Part shown: one piece after another, positions 8,401 to 16,583 of the stretch
Position numbering within the stretch: the stretch's first letter is position 1
Layout: every line of letters begins with the position of its first letter
Source: a virus
DNA length: 64,000 nt
Virus record (IMG/VR): IMGVR_UViG_3300035698_029829
Coordinates: 1 to 64,000 of that record
Direction: 5' to 3' (one strand)
Notes under the pieces: generated by a model
Database searches by the model: none
Told to the model about the DNA's origin: nothing
The model's input: the letters and a program-made list of their open reading frames with translations, nothing else
Made by a program: the position numbers and the translations under genes

Positions 8401-10287
8401 TTGGTAGACGACACCTACTCCGTCGCCATCGACTTCAACAACTATTCCTTCCTCAACCGCGAAGCCGCCACAGCCTCGGAGGTGGCGAACGCCATCAACC
8501 TCCGTGCCAAGGCAGTCAACCTACTCCTGGATGGTCTCACAACGATTACCACAGGCGGCGCAGTGCAGTTGACAAGTCCTACCAAGGGCAGTTCCAGCAA
8601 ACTTCAGTGCTCACTTGATAACCCGGCGCTCGATTTCAGTGCCATCACGATAGTGCCCGACGTAGGCTCCGGCTACCCCTATTTCTCTGTAAAGATTGAT
8701 GGGGGCGCGCAATACGACATCGACTTCGGTGACTACGTCGGTGACCTGATCCAAAACCAATCCGCCGCGCTGGCATCGGAGGTAGCAGCTGCAATTCAAC
8801 GCGCCATCGGCATCACCTCCACCCAGTGTTGGGACGGCGGCATCGGACCCACAAGTCAGGTGCACCTGACCTCGGCTATCGAAGGTTCCCAGGGTACCGT
8901 AGAGGTGGTCACTCCGAACCTTGGCCTCGCCGGAGGCTTCGGAGCCACCGGTACCACGGTCGGCACCGAGTCAACCGTCGCCCCTTGCACAGTCCTGGCG
9001 CTATCGCCTGGCACATGGGCCAACCCGCTTGAAGACAAAATCAAGCTCCGGTTCACCGATGAGGACGCGCTCTTTTACGCGCCATACTCATCCCAGGTGG
9101 ACATCCTGGTCAACAACGTCATCGAAGAAACCTATCACGGCGTCGTAGCCGACCCGAACGCAGACGGCGATCCGACCTCAAACGGTACCGGCGTGTTCAT
9201 TGAGAACGCGCTCGGCAACGCTTCCTCGGTAGCCAAAAAGGATAATCCCTCTGAATACATCTACACCGAATTCGACGAAGACATCACCGAAGGCGCAGGA
9301 TACACCTCCGCAATCATGTTCATGGCAACGCCTACCAGCAGCGAGTACGAGCTGAGCGGCGGAGCTAACGGTATTGAAGCCTTGGATGAGTTCGACCTGA
9401 TCGGCGTGGCGGATAGCTCCTACTGGGGCGGCCCAACCGGCCTCCAGGTGTGGCGCGACAAGGACAACCGATTCGTCAACCTCATGGTTACCCCTGGTGC
9501 AACGCAGTACAGCGTCATCTCTGAGATGTTGAAAATCTGTGAGGCGCGCGGCGATGCCATGTGCATCGTTGACCCGCCATTTGGCCTCAAGCCGCCACAG
9601 GTCATCGAGTGGCACAACGGACGTGGTTTCGGTAACACGGCCGCAATCAACAGTAGCTACGGCGCGTTGTACTCCACCTGGGTTCTCTACAGCGACCCCT
9701 ATAACAAGGAGAAACTGTGGCTGCCACCGTCCTGTTTCATGCTGGCAGTTTACGCCTACAACGACAAGGTATCCGAGTCCTGGTTTGCCCCTGCGGGCCT
9801 GACGCGTGGCAAGGTGCCAGGAGCCGAACAGCTCCAGTACACACCAACCTTCGGCGAACGCGAGCTGATGTACGGTACCGGCAACTCGGTCAACCCCATC
9901 GTCGACTTCAGCCGTTACGGTATCACCGTATGGGGTCAAAAGACGCTCCAACGAACCACTTCGGCGCTCGACCGCGTTAACGTCCGCCGGTTGCTCTTGT
10001 ACCTCCGCACGATGGCCGAGCTGACTGCCCGGGTTATCGTATTCGAACCGAACGACGCCCTGAGCCGCCAGAAGCTCGTAAACATGCTCGAAGGCATTGC
10101 CAACGACGTAATGAGACGACGCGGCATCCAGCGCGCGAAGATCGAAGACAAAACCACGAGTCGGCACATCAAGAAAAAGAGGGCGCGCATCGTGTTCTTC
10201 TTGGAGCCGACGGAGACGTTGGAAGTCATCGAAATTCCGTTCATCATTACCGGCTCCGGCGAAGCGTTCCTGGACGTGGAGGTCTAA
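5494..10287 (+). CDS. Tail sheath protein, unusually long
   Basis: 1597 residues; AAGGAGG eight bases before ATG. The C-terminal 140 residues are a textbook contractile sheath end: NSVNPIVDFSRYGITVWGQK, then LDRVNVRRLLLYL, VFEPNDALSRQKLVNMLEGI and a final ETLEVIEIPFI strand. The N-terminus (SPAVVTSEHDLSFVAPAIST...AAIMGAARKGAV) also fits. T4 gp18 has 659 residues, so roughly 900 extra residues lie between the two ends. They contain several repeats of an A-[ST]-E-V-A-x-A-I-[NQ] pattern (near residues 990, 1095 and others), suggesting serially duplicated beta domains that would decorate the outside of the tail. Sheath subunits contract to drive the tube through the host envelope. Confidence 0.92.
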   Translation: MSDVMSPAVVTSEHDLSFVAPAISTSIAAIMGAARKGAVNKPSYVTTPSQYEDTFGAPLTTDYAGHCAILYLKQASMLWFNRVGSLRGTDPVATANTDTRATLDQTDATAFLVPTDVMDLANPTSKYLRLRFDSETEKDVTITFTAAICASMVRSTLDDTMQALCNFINTQLSGNDTFEPRYGYATYIAATTGRRIRVYSQAKIGPYSKIEVLAPTLGSDAATDFGWTSGVTSAEGERTVLVTVDMTSAEIISAVAGLTGAFNLGTSASVVSGEAENYNLGELSEGEMNYGVPVTADGHSFVVSQNLNTVAIMNAAASLPLMLYTQLKAAPYSTINPYIRMYVDGYTVEFQVPLTTWPAAGALTNTQLQQLVNIINAACPAQLGSIAYWDSVNQYIVLQSPGKATSYSYITIPEGQPDSPVNNAAAARLLLMTLGLGNYTDKKVSNGLTVEVDGEASTLSFNYSTLVTQGFRPAFLSQTQMISAMNAQLGQTLVYDNSGIDLIVRDDTPGVYGSLKMYGRGYGRALTGTSHAVAAQFYQPNTGTKTRAEGYDVQTAGTLTDTLSMLYLKFEFGTDWAWVGFRNVAYNVTRQTFIVGNIALLSASMPVTTVQKTAFKASLATAVSAHAIKSQAGDFGSYSTSTLGWVAAAPAAGTIANVMRAAVLVGTVVILATGDSGVGNPDRYYASVYHASGLAPQEGDTLDSAGNLYIINKSFEDRDLAIYVDNSAPITLAGVNCTEIDDSYVVFRQPMGTVFTDSVTARDFVTGDIAPFGGVTDQLAVIGGNVTTTGATSTLDATVLNQYPGGGLMLVLALDFVIAAQTYTAIAVVVPDGETYFSQGLWWLHTAAPVVRPLVDLVTICPANGLTVDFTQAGSRAFFNTVTNLMDVHLIGVQTSSGDAVTAVRYGILMGAPEAKYVRCPSTTPGASAGPNLWNPDPVFSPLTNTFNAGEKALSLIDDYGEGWNLLGLLVDDTYSVAIDFNNYSFLNREAATASEVANAINLRAKAVNLLLDGLTTITTGGAVQLTSPTKGSSSKLQCSLDNPALDFSAITIVPDVGSGYPYFSVKIDGGAQYDIDFGDYVGDLIQNQSAALASEVAAAIQRAIGITSTQCWDGGIGPTSQVHLTSAIEGSQGTVEVVTPNLGLAGGFGATGTTVGTESTVAPCTVLALSPGTWANPLEDKIKLRFTDEDALFYAPYSSQVDILVNNVIEETYHGVVADPNADGDPTSNGTGVFIENALGNASSVAKKDNPSEYIYTEFDEDITEGAGYTSAIMFMATPTSSEYELSGGANGIEALDEFDLIGVADSSYWGGPTGLQVWRDKDNRFVNLMVTPGATQYSVISEMLKICEARGDAMCIVDPPFGLKPPQVIEWHNGRGFGNTAAINSSYGALYSTWVLYSDPYNKEKLWLPPSCFMLAVYAYNDKVSESWFAPAGLTRGKVPGAEQLQYTPTFGERELMYGTGNSVNPIVDFSRYGITVWGQKTLQRTTSALDRVNVRRLLLYLRTMAELTARVIVFEPNDALSRQKLVNMLEGIANDVMRRRGIQRAKIEDKTTSRHIKKKRARIVFFLEPTETLEVIEIPFIITGSGEAFLDVEV

Positions 10288-10297
10288 CAAAGGGTGC

Positions 10298-10316
10298 GGG
10301 CGGGACCCCACCGCCC
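10298..10316 (+). other. Hairpin between sheath and modular protein
   Basis: GGGCGG and CCGCCC pair across a 7-base loop just after the sheath stop. There is no T-run, so this may be an mRNA stabiliser or weak attenuator rather than an intrinsic terminator. Confidence 0.35.
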
Positions 10317-10350
10317 ACTACATCCTACCCCGTGCGGGAGGAGAGATTAG

Positions 10351-13300
10351 ATGACACAGGAAGACAACCGCACCGTAGACGACCTGTTGGGAACCCAGCA
10401 GGATTCGCACAGAGACGCGCTGGGCGAAGAGTGGTGGCTCGAACGACCGGCCGACGACCGGACAGTAAACGAGTTGCTGAGCGAAGATCATCTGGACGAA
10501 AAAATCTCCGACGCCAAGGTAAACAAGATACGGCGTCTCCTGGGTGTTGGCGACGGTCATACCTGGCGTCCTTTCACCTCCATCGAAGACGCTGGCAATA
10601 AAGTTCAATGGGCCTATGTTGAATTTTTTAACGGTGGTGGTCTCTGGCACGTCCTCGTCGGCAACAAATACGAGATGATGGACCCCCACGCGTTTGGGCA
10701 ATTCGACGAAGCATTAAATAGCGCCATTCAAAACCACCCAAAAGCTATGACAGATTCCGCTGGAGCTAAGAAGTTCCTTTCTTCGCTCCCATTTATCAAA
10801 AAGATAGAGGCCGCAAAGGTAAAAAACATCTCAGAAAACCCTCAACTGCGTGAAGACCAGTCGGGGAACGAATTATTGGGCGAAAGGCGCGCCCCTCTCC
10901 CAAAATTCGAAAACTGGCTTCGCGACTTCATCCAAGCGAGACCTCAGAGCGAGAAGGAAATCCTTTCCGCCGTCAAACGGTGGAAATTCAAAGTCACCGA
11001 CAAGCAGATCAGAGACGAGCTAAAGAGCTTCGAGGAAGACAAATACATCGCCAAAAAGGGTAACAAGTGGCGCTGGATCATGGCCTTCCGCGAAGATCGT
11101 GAAGTTCAGAAGGATGTGTACGCCATCCTGGAAGATTGGGGCGTCCCGATCAACCCGGCAACGCCACTCGTGAGTGAACACTTCGACTCCGACGAAAGTG
11201 TAGCGACGGAACTGTACGACTTCATCGCCAACGACGGCGTCCTCTACCATCGACAATTCCAATCCATCCTAAAGAACTTCGCCACCAAGCTCGGCCAGGG
11301 CAAGTACGACCACAAGCTGTCCGTTAAGCTCTGGATGTACTTGGTCGACAATGGCGCGAAGAAATACGCAGAGGACATCGGCGGCATGGGCAGCGATGAA
11401 ATCAAGCGTAAAAGTTTCTCTTCGCGGGGTTGGAACGACATGTTCCCTAAGAAGGTCCGCGAGATGGTCGCCAAGATGTTCGCCCACTGGTTCAAAGAGG
11501 AATGGAACCTCGGCAACTTCGCCAATCTCCTACCCAAGAAGTACAAAAAAAACAAGTTGCCTCAGATCACCGAAGAAATCGACCACCCTTTTGTTGACGC
11601 TGAGTACGAGTTGGACGAGGAACTTCGAGCGTCGCTCGAACTCGACGAGCAGATCGGCATCAATGAAGTAAAAATGGTCTGGTGGGATGTCATTCTTAAC
11701 GGAAAAGTCACTGACGAAATCCAATACCCAGCCGACTGCGATGCTCAGTACGTCAAGGATTCTCTCATTGGGCATGACGGTTATGACCCCAAAATTAAAG
11801 TCCAAAAATCCAAGGGTCAACGCCTGCGCGAAGACCGTCTCGACGAAAAGAAAGACCACGGATTCGCCGTGGGCGACGAGGTTGTCCTTGCAAAGGACGC
11901 ACTGGCAAAGCACTCCCATAGCATCCCGGCCCACATGGGCTACACCAAGGAAGAGTTCAGTTGGCGCGGCAAACTGTCAAAACGCCAAGACAAAAAGGAG
12001 TCCGCCAAGGTTACCCGGGTCTTCCCAAGCAGCGACCACATCAACATCACCTTCTCGGACAATCAGACCTTTGGTGTACCAGCCTACATGATCGAGAAGA
12101 AACCAATCCGCGAAAGCCTCGACGAAGCGTACCGCCCGATCCATCAGATCGCCGCCGAGATCAGGAAAGATTGGAAACGCGTCAATTACGCCGCCAAACC
12201 CTATCTCGATGCGATGGATCAACTCGACGCCATCAGTGACAAATACTATTTTGACAGCGGCGCAAGCGTCGTCGCCTACTTCCTGGCCAACGCCCGGGCG
12301 TGGAAGGGCGAAGTCGCCAAACGCATCAAGGCCGAGCTGAACGCCATGCTCAAAGGTAAGGCACTCCGTGAAGCCGTTGAGAACGAAGTTTCCATCGGCT
12401 TCGGCATCATCACCACCAGCGAGCACCTCCTCAAGGACAACATCCAAGAGGACGGCCACCACGACAAGCGCAAGGTAGAACCGTTCATCAAAAAGGGTTG
12501 GATCGAGTATGACGAGCCCTCTGGCGTCGCGCAAATCACCAAAAAGGGTTGGGACCTCCTCAACAAAGACTTCCCGAAGATGGAGAAAAACGTCGTAACG
12601 TGGCTCGGAAAAACCTTCAATAACGCCCGTGACGAGGGCCACAGCGACGACGCGCTGGTCGGTACAACTTGGATAAACCCGACCAACAAAAAACACCTGG
12701 CGGCTTTGGAGGGTGATTCTAACGCCAGTAGCCGCGATCTTCGTGTTTATCGACGCGGCCCAGAGCACTTCAACCACGCCGAGTACATGAAATTCTATCA
12801 AGGTCTTTCTGAGTTCGGCAAGGCGTACCTCGACGTGGACGTGGAGTTCTTCGATCTGCCACAGGATATTTTCGACGACCTTCGCGAAGCGAAAGAGGAC
12901 ATAAAGCTCAGCAAGAATGCGTTGAAGGTCTTCGATGTTTTTAAGCGATTCAAGCCAACCATCGGCGATTTTGCCAACGATGCTTACCGACTCGGTTTGG
13001 ATGAAAAACGCATCCTCAAGGCGCTTGATGAGCTATTTGACAAGAAACTCATCCAAGCCATCGGCTCCCTTAAAGGCCGCGCAAACGACTTCAACTCCCA
13101 ACGCGACAACCAATTCGAGATCAGCAATTTCGCCCTCACAGCGAACATACACGAAAGCAGCGGCCATGAGATGGAGGAAGAGGACTACACCCTCACCCCC
13201 TCGGGCCACTTGGGTTCCAAAATCAACGTCAGCATCGTCGGCGGCAAACATCTCGGCGAGTACAAGAATGAGGGTCTCGCATTAAAAGCCATCCGCGACC

Positions 13301-14064
13301 ACATGAAAAAACACAACTTTAACCCCACCGTGTGGTGGATCTCCGACCATGGTAACGCCTGGCCCATCGACTCCAAAACAGGAAACGAGATCAAGGGGCG
13401 CAAGCGACTCCGCGAAAGCCGCGAATTCAGCATCTACATGAGCGGCGTCAAGGACAAGAAAACGCTGGATCAGGTCTTGAAGGACATAGAAGCCAGCGGA
13501 GGCGACGTATCCGATTATACCCAAAACGAAGACGATCTCACCGTCGTGGTGAACGCGGACAACGAGAAGTCCTTCATGGACCGCTTCAGTAAAACGAAGT
13601 CCCACAAGCTCCCGAACCAAGGTAGCCCGCTCCGTGAGGATGTTGAGTCCGACGACTTGCCGCCCGACATCTTCGAGGCAACCGAAGGCATCAAGCCCGG
13701 ACCTGACAGACAGATCGTCAAAGTCTGGATCAAAGGCAACCACAATCCCAGCCTGGCGATCTGGTGGAAGAAGGAATTGCACGCATTGGGGTGCGGCAAC
13801 AGCGACGACCGCGACCTCAGTTCCAGTGGAAACATGCTCTTCGTAGACTCGCAAAACTCACGCTTGAGCTACCGAGGAGCCGAACGACACATTCCAGGTA
13901 AAGGGAACGTCGTCAAAGGACACTTCGCAGACAACATCTCCGGACCGGAGATTAAGATGCGCGAGGCCGAAGACGAGATGTTCTTCCAGGGTGACGATTA
14001 CACCGAAGAAATGGAGAAAATGAACACCCGGAAGTTCCTCGACCACGCTAGCCAGTGGTGGTAG
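10351..14064 (+). CDS. Modular polyprotein-like virion cargo protein
   Basis: 1237 residues; GGAGGAG lies nine bases before ATG. It opens with MTQEDNRTVDDLLG and DDRTVNELLSED (residues 34-46), repeats of the cargo motif found in three other proteins here. Small unrelated-looking domains of 70-170 residues are separated by near-identical junctions: QLRED (~165), RLRED (~492), PIRES (~585), ALREA (~671), DLREA (~842), RLRES (~1020), PLRED (~1093), MREAE (~1203). Modules include winged-helix-like and SH3-like segments, and repeated WW/VWWISDHG patterns. T4 gp21-type prohead proteases cut after [LI]-x-E, so I infer a polyprotein cut into head-internal peptides. No protease gene is in the window. 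It ends TAG TAA. Function of the modules unknown. Confidence 0.75.
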   Translation: MTQEDNRTVDDLLGTQQDSHRDALGEEWWLERPADDRTVNELLSEDHLDEKISDAKVNKIRRLLGVGDGHTWRPFTSIEDAGNKVQWAYVEFFNGGGLWHVLVGNKYEMMDPHAFGQFDEALNSAIQNHPKAMTDSAGAKKFLSSLPFIKKIEAAKVKNISENPQLREDQSGNELLGERRAPLPKFENWLRDFIQARPQSEKEILSAVKRWKFKVTDKQIRDELKSFEEDKYIAKKGNKWRWIMAFREDREVQKDVYAILEDWGVPINPATPLVSEHFDSDESVATELYDFIANDGVLYHRQFQSILKNFATKLGQGKYDHKLSVKLWMYLVDNGAKKYAEDIGGMGSDEIKRKSFSSRGWNDMFPKKVREMVAKMFAHWFKEEWNLGNFANLLPKKYKKNKLPQITEEIDHPFVDAEYELDEELRASLELDEQIGINEVKMVWWDVILNGKVTDEIQYPADCDAQYVKDSLIGHDGYDPKIKVQKSKGQRLREDRLDEKKDHGFAVGDEVVLAKDALAKHSHSIPAHMGYTKEEFSWRGKLSKRQDKKESAKVTRVFPSSDHINITFSDNQTFGVPAYMIEKKPIRESLDEAYRPIHQIAAEIRKDWKRVNYAAKPYLDAMDQLDAISDKYYFDSGASVVAYFLANARAWKGEVAKRIKAELNAMLKGKALREAVENEVSIGFGIITTSEHLLKDNIQEDGHHDKRKVEPFIKKGWIEYDEPSGVAQITKKGWDLLNKDFPKMEKNVVTWLGKTFNNARDEGHSDDALVGTTWINPTNKKHLAALEGDSNASSRDLRVYRRGPEHFNHAEYMKFYQGLSEFGKAYLDVDVEFFDLPQDIFDDLREAKEDIKLSKNALKVFDVFKRFKPTIGDFANDAYRLGLDEKRILKALDELFDKKLIQAIGSLKGRANDFNSQRDNQFEISNFALTANIHESSGHEMEEEDYTLTPSGHLGSKINVSIVGGKHLGEYKNEGLALKAIRDHMKKHNFNPTVWWISDHGNAWPIDSKTGNEIKGRKRLRESREFSIYMSGVKDKKTLDQVLKDIEASGGDVSDYTQNEDDLTVVVNADNEKSFMDRFSKTKSHKLPNQGSPLREDVESDDLPPDIFEATEGIKPGPDRQIVKVWIKGNHNPSLAIWWKKELHALGCGNSDDRDLSSSGNMLFVDSQNSRLSYRGAERHIPGKGNVVKGHFADNISGPEIKMREAEDEMFFQGDDYTEEMEKMNTRKFLDHASQWW

Positions 14065-14160
14065 TAACGCTGCCGCCTCTGGAAAGAAGATAAGGACACG
14101 ACAAGAGCCACCGGGCGGACCTCGGAGGCACCCAACATAGGCACCCAAAGGAGGAACGAC

Positions 14161-14862
14161 ATGGGCGTTCTAGGAATTGTGGGCAGCGCGGCCCAAGGAA
14201 ACGCGGCAGGGGGCCTGGGGCGCTACGACGTAAAGCGCAAGAATAGCTGGATTCTGCACTTTTCGAACTTCGGCTCCGAGGTCTTAAAAAATTCACTAAC
14301 CATCCAGCTAAACTCGGCGACACGCCCCAGCTTCAGCACCGATGCCCAAGAACTTTTCTGGTGCAACGAGAGCTGGTTCGTCGCCAGCAAGCCGAAATAC
14401 GGTGAGCTAGCGGTGGAGTTCTACGATGCTCTTCCGACACAACTGGACTATTCCTATGTCCAAGCAGGTGTCAGCTCGCCACATCCGGACGGCAACGCCA
14501 ATATGATTTCGGCAGGCCAGATTCTCTACGACTGGTGGCTCGCTATCTACGACCCCAGTTCCGGACGACTTGGCCTAGCCGCTGACTACAAAGCTGACGG
14601 CTTCATCACGGTTTACAACAGCGTAGACACACCTGTTGAACGCTGGATGTACATCGGCTGTTTCCCCACTTCCATCGACTACGGATCACTGGAATACTCG
14701 GGGGCAGGCGATCCATTAACCATCGACACCTCTTTCAAGTACGACAAGGCGCTGCGCCTGGCGAACCCGACGAGCGAACTGGAACCCACCAGTATCGACG
14801 AACAGCGCGGCCCCGAAAGCTACTCGCCGCTTGGCTTGAACTTGGTATCCGGCGCAGCCTGA
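14161..14862 (+). CDS. Tail tube protein, gp19-like
   Basis: 233 residues; AAGGAGG seven bases before ATG. Size, position after the sheath and sequence features fit the contractile-tail tube family: LGRYDVKRKNSWILHF at the N-terminus, a charged central beta region, and VERWMYIGCFPTSIDYGSLEYS near residue 165, a strand pair typical of tube proteins. Tube subunits stack in rings around the tape measure. The stop is TGA followed by TAG. Function assigned from family resemblance and gene order. Confidence 0.8.
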   Translation: MGVLGIVGSAAQGNAAGGLGRYDVKRKNSWILHFSNFGSEVLKNSLTIQLNSATRPSFSTDAQELFWCNESWFVASKPKYGELAVEFYDALPTQLDYSYVQAGVSSPHPDGNANMISAGQILYDWWLAIYDPSSGRLGLAADYKADGFITVYNSVDTPVERWMYIGCFPTSIDYGSLEYSGAGDPLTIDTSFKYDKALRLANPTSELEPTSIDEQRGPESYSPLGLNLVSGAA

Positions 14863-14891
14863 TAGCGGCCTGAGAGGTAAACGAGAGTCAT

Positions 14892-14913
14892 CCCGCCCCA
14901 GCAACGGGGCGGG
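14892..14913 (+). terminator. Strong hairpin after tail tube gene
   Basis: CCCGCCCC and GGGGCGGG form a perfect 8-bp stem with a 6-base loop 30 bases after the tube stop. Only GTTAT follows, so it may be a Rho-assisted or partial terminator, or an mRNA stabilising structure at the 3' end of the tube message. Confidence 0.45.
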
Positions 14914-14985
14914 GTTATGAGTGAGCGTGAGGGCGCAAACGCCCCGAGCAATGGAGTCCAGAACCTCAAGAGGGAGATCACTACT

Positions 14986-15993
14986 ATGAGTGACGAAAAA
15001 CGTACTTCTAATCCGCCCCCCGCCAATGCTAACCAAAGCGGCCCCGCCGCTGAACCCCAAGCCTTCGGCGCGAAGCCCGGTCAGCCGTTGCCCCGCAAAA
15101 TGCCTACTCCTCCGAAAGAAGCAGTACCTCCAATCGAGACGGCACCAGCCCCCGAGCCCCTTATCAAGCACCCCGCCAGTAACGATCCCGTCCCAGTCGT
15201 CCAGTTTGGCACCGCCTTACCCTCAATGACGTTCACGCTGCCGTCGATGGGTCTCCTCTATCCCAACGAGATACCCAATGGCGATGTCAAGTTGCGCGCT
15301 TTGGGACTACGGGAACAGATGATTCTCAACACCCCAGCTCTGCACGTCAAAGATGAAGCATTCCCTATGATTTTCCGCTCATGCGTAACCGGCCTGCCAC
15401 AAAACATGGACGTGCTCGACCTCTTTGCAGAGGACAAAAACGCAATTTTCATCGCCCTGCGGCAGCTATCCTACGGCCAAACTTACAAGGTCACAGTCAC
15501 ATGTCCGCGCCGCGCTTGCAACCGGGAATACGACCACATGGTCGACCTGGAGAAGGACCTCAAGGTTACGTACCTGGAAAGGGACAACGCCCCGAAGTAC
15601 CCGTTGACCATCCCAGCCGAACATCTAATGTGTAAACGCGCCGTCCGCGTCCGGCTCCAAACCTGGCGCGATGAGATCAATCTGTCGCGCGAACGTGATC
15701 GCGCCCTGGACGAGGCCAACGCTCTGATCGACCCGACACTCAGAATCAGACTCGGTCAACAAATCGTCGACATCCAAGACGTGCCAGCGCAACACATGGC
15801 TCCCTTCCTTGAAACCCTTTCCGCACACGACGTGAGCATCATTGAACAGATAATCATACGGGACATTTTCGGGGTGGATACAACGATCCAACCATCCGAA
15901 TGCCCGAAGTGCGGCCATAAATTCAAAGCGGTATTAACGATAAGCGAAGGCTTTTTTCGGGCCACATTACCCCAAACCGAGGCACTTCTCTGA
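14986..15993 (+). CDS. T4 gp26-like (T4_baseplate family) protein, candidate tail assembly chaperone
   Basis: 335 residues. I chose ATG 14986 (AGGGAG nine bases upstream) over ATG 14917, which sits just after the hairpin without a ribosome site. After a Pro-rich leader, SMTFTLPSMGLLYPNE (~75) and RALGLREQMILN match the T4 gp26 family start. Cys residues at VTCPRRACN (~170) and ECPKCGHKF (~305) suggest a metal site. gp26-like proteins act in baseplate or tape-measure assembly. The end of the gene contains GGC TTT TTT CGG (15949-15960), and an open frame without its own good start continues in +1; see the next entry. Confidence 0.65.
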   Translation: MSDEKRTSNPPPANANQSGPAAEPQAFGAKPGQPLPRKMPTPPKEAVPPIETAPAPEPLIKHPASNDPVPVVQFGTALPSMTFTLPSMGLLYPNEIPNGDVKLRALGLREQMILNTPALHVKDEAFPMIFRSCVTGLPQNMDVLDLFAEDKNAIFIALRQLSYGQTYKVTVTCPRRACNREYDHMVDLEKDLKVTYLERDNAPKYPLTIPAEHLMCKRAVRVRLQTWRDEINLSRERDRALDEANALIDPTLRIRLGQQIVDIQDVPAQHMAPFLETLSAHDVSIIEQIIIRDIFGVDTTIQPSECPKCGHKFKAVLTISEGFFRATLPQTEALL

Positions 15994-16315
15994 TTACCCA
16001 TCGCCTCAAGAGTACTTAAACGCCGTCGACAAGTGGATCTACGAATCGGATCGATGGCAAAAGGCTTTTCTGCGCGAAGTGTACATCCTTACCCGGCACT
16101 GCCACTTCCCGCCCGAATTCCTATGGCAGATACCGCCTTATTGGCGCAATAATCTGCTCGATCTCTGGAACGAGGAGCAAGAGGCGATCAAGAAACAAGC
16201 GGAAGATATGAAGAAGAAACAGCAAGGGCTCATCACGCCCGGCGGCCCACTCGCGCGCGGTGTCCGACCCTCGGGCATTCCAGCAGGGGGTTCTAAGAGG
16301 GGTCCTTTGGTTTAG
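15944..16315 (+). CDS. Frame +1 extension of the gp26-like gene (possible programmed frameshift product)
   Basis: This frame opens after a stop at 15941 and overlaps the upstream gene by 50 bases. Translation gives YPSPQEYLNAVDKWIYESD, then RWQKAFLREVYILTRHCHF and a Lys/Gln/Glu helix, all coding-like, yet there is no ATG, GTG or TTG before GTG 16079, which is deep inside this conserved-looking stretch and lacks a ribosome site. TTT TTT C at 15952-15958 lets tRNA-Phe slip +1 (or -2). Tail chaperone genes between tube and tape measure are known for programmed frameshifts. A separate gene from GTG 16079 (78 residues) is the alternative. No tape measure gene follows; the strand switches. Confidence 0.55.
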   Translation, partial: AKAFFGPHYPKPRHFSDYPSPQEYLNAVDKWIYESDRWQKAFLREVYILTRHCHFPPEFLWQIPPYWRNNLLDLWNEEQEAIKKQAEDMKKKQQGLITPGGPLARGVRPSGIPAGGSKRGPLV

Positions 16316-16583
16316 GGATTTTAAGGGATAACTCGTCAGCCACCTTCATCCCGCAGTTAAGACACGTCCAGTCACAGAACTTCCGGTCAAATAAGAAAAC
16401 CTGAACCACGGGGCCGGTCATCGGTCGTACGGAGCATAGAGGCGGAGACTTCGGCTCACCCTTACCACCCAGATCAATCGGGAACCAGGGCGGTATCTTG
16501 CACCGGATTGGCATAAGGTACTTCTTAAAACACGAGTCGACGGGATTGTCCTTCTCGCCCTTATCGTTTTTGTCATCGTTCAT
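16293..16583 (-). CDS. Hypothetical Cys-pair protein
   Basis: 96 residues, last gene of the operon read leftward from the promoter at 22983-23011. Start ATG overlaps the TGA of the QueC-like gene (ATGA). It has a Lys/Asp-rich head and FCDWTCLNCGMKVADEL near the end, a possible half zinc site. Its 3' end overlaps the convergent tail-chaperone frame by 23 bases. Family not recognised. Confidence 0.6.
   Translation of the reverse strand: MNDDKNDKGEKDNPVDSCFKKYLMPIRCKIPPWFPIDLGGKGEPKSPPLCSVRPMTGPVVQVFLFDRKFCDWTCLNCGMKVADELSLKIPKPKDPS

Noticed and set aside
9178-10311. A 377-codon frame opposite the sheath gene
   Set aside because: Shadow of the sheath codon bias; no start signal and no match to a family.
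14917-14985. Earlier start ATG 14917 for the gp26-like gene
   Set aside because: It abuts a strong hairpin, lacks a ribosome site, and the added residues look non-coding.
16079-16315. Independent gene starting at GTG 16079
   Set aside because: No ribosome site, and the frame upstream of the GTG is already coding-like; kept only as an alternative to frameshifting.
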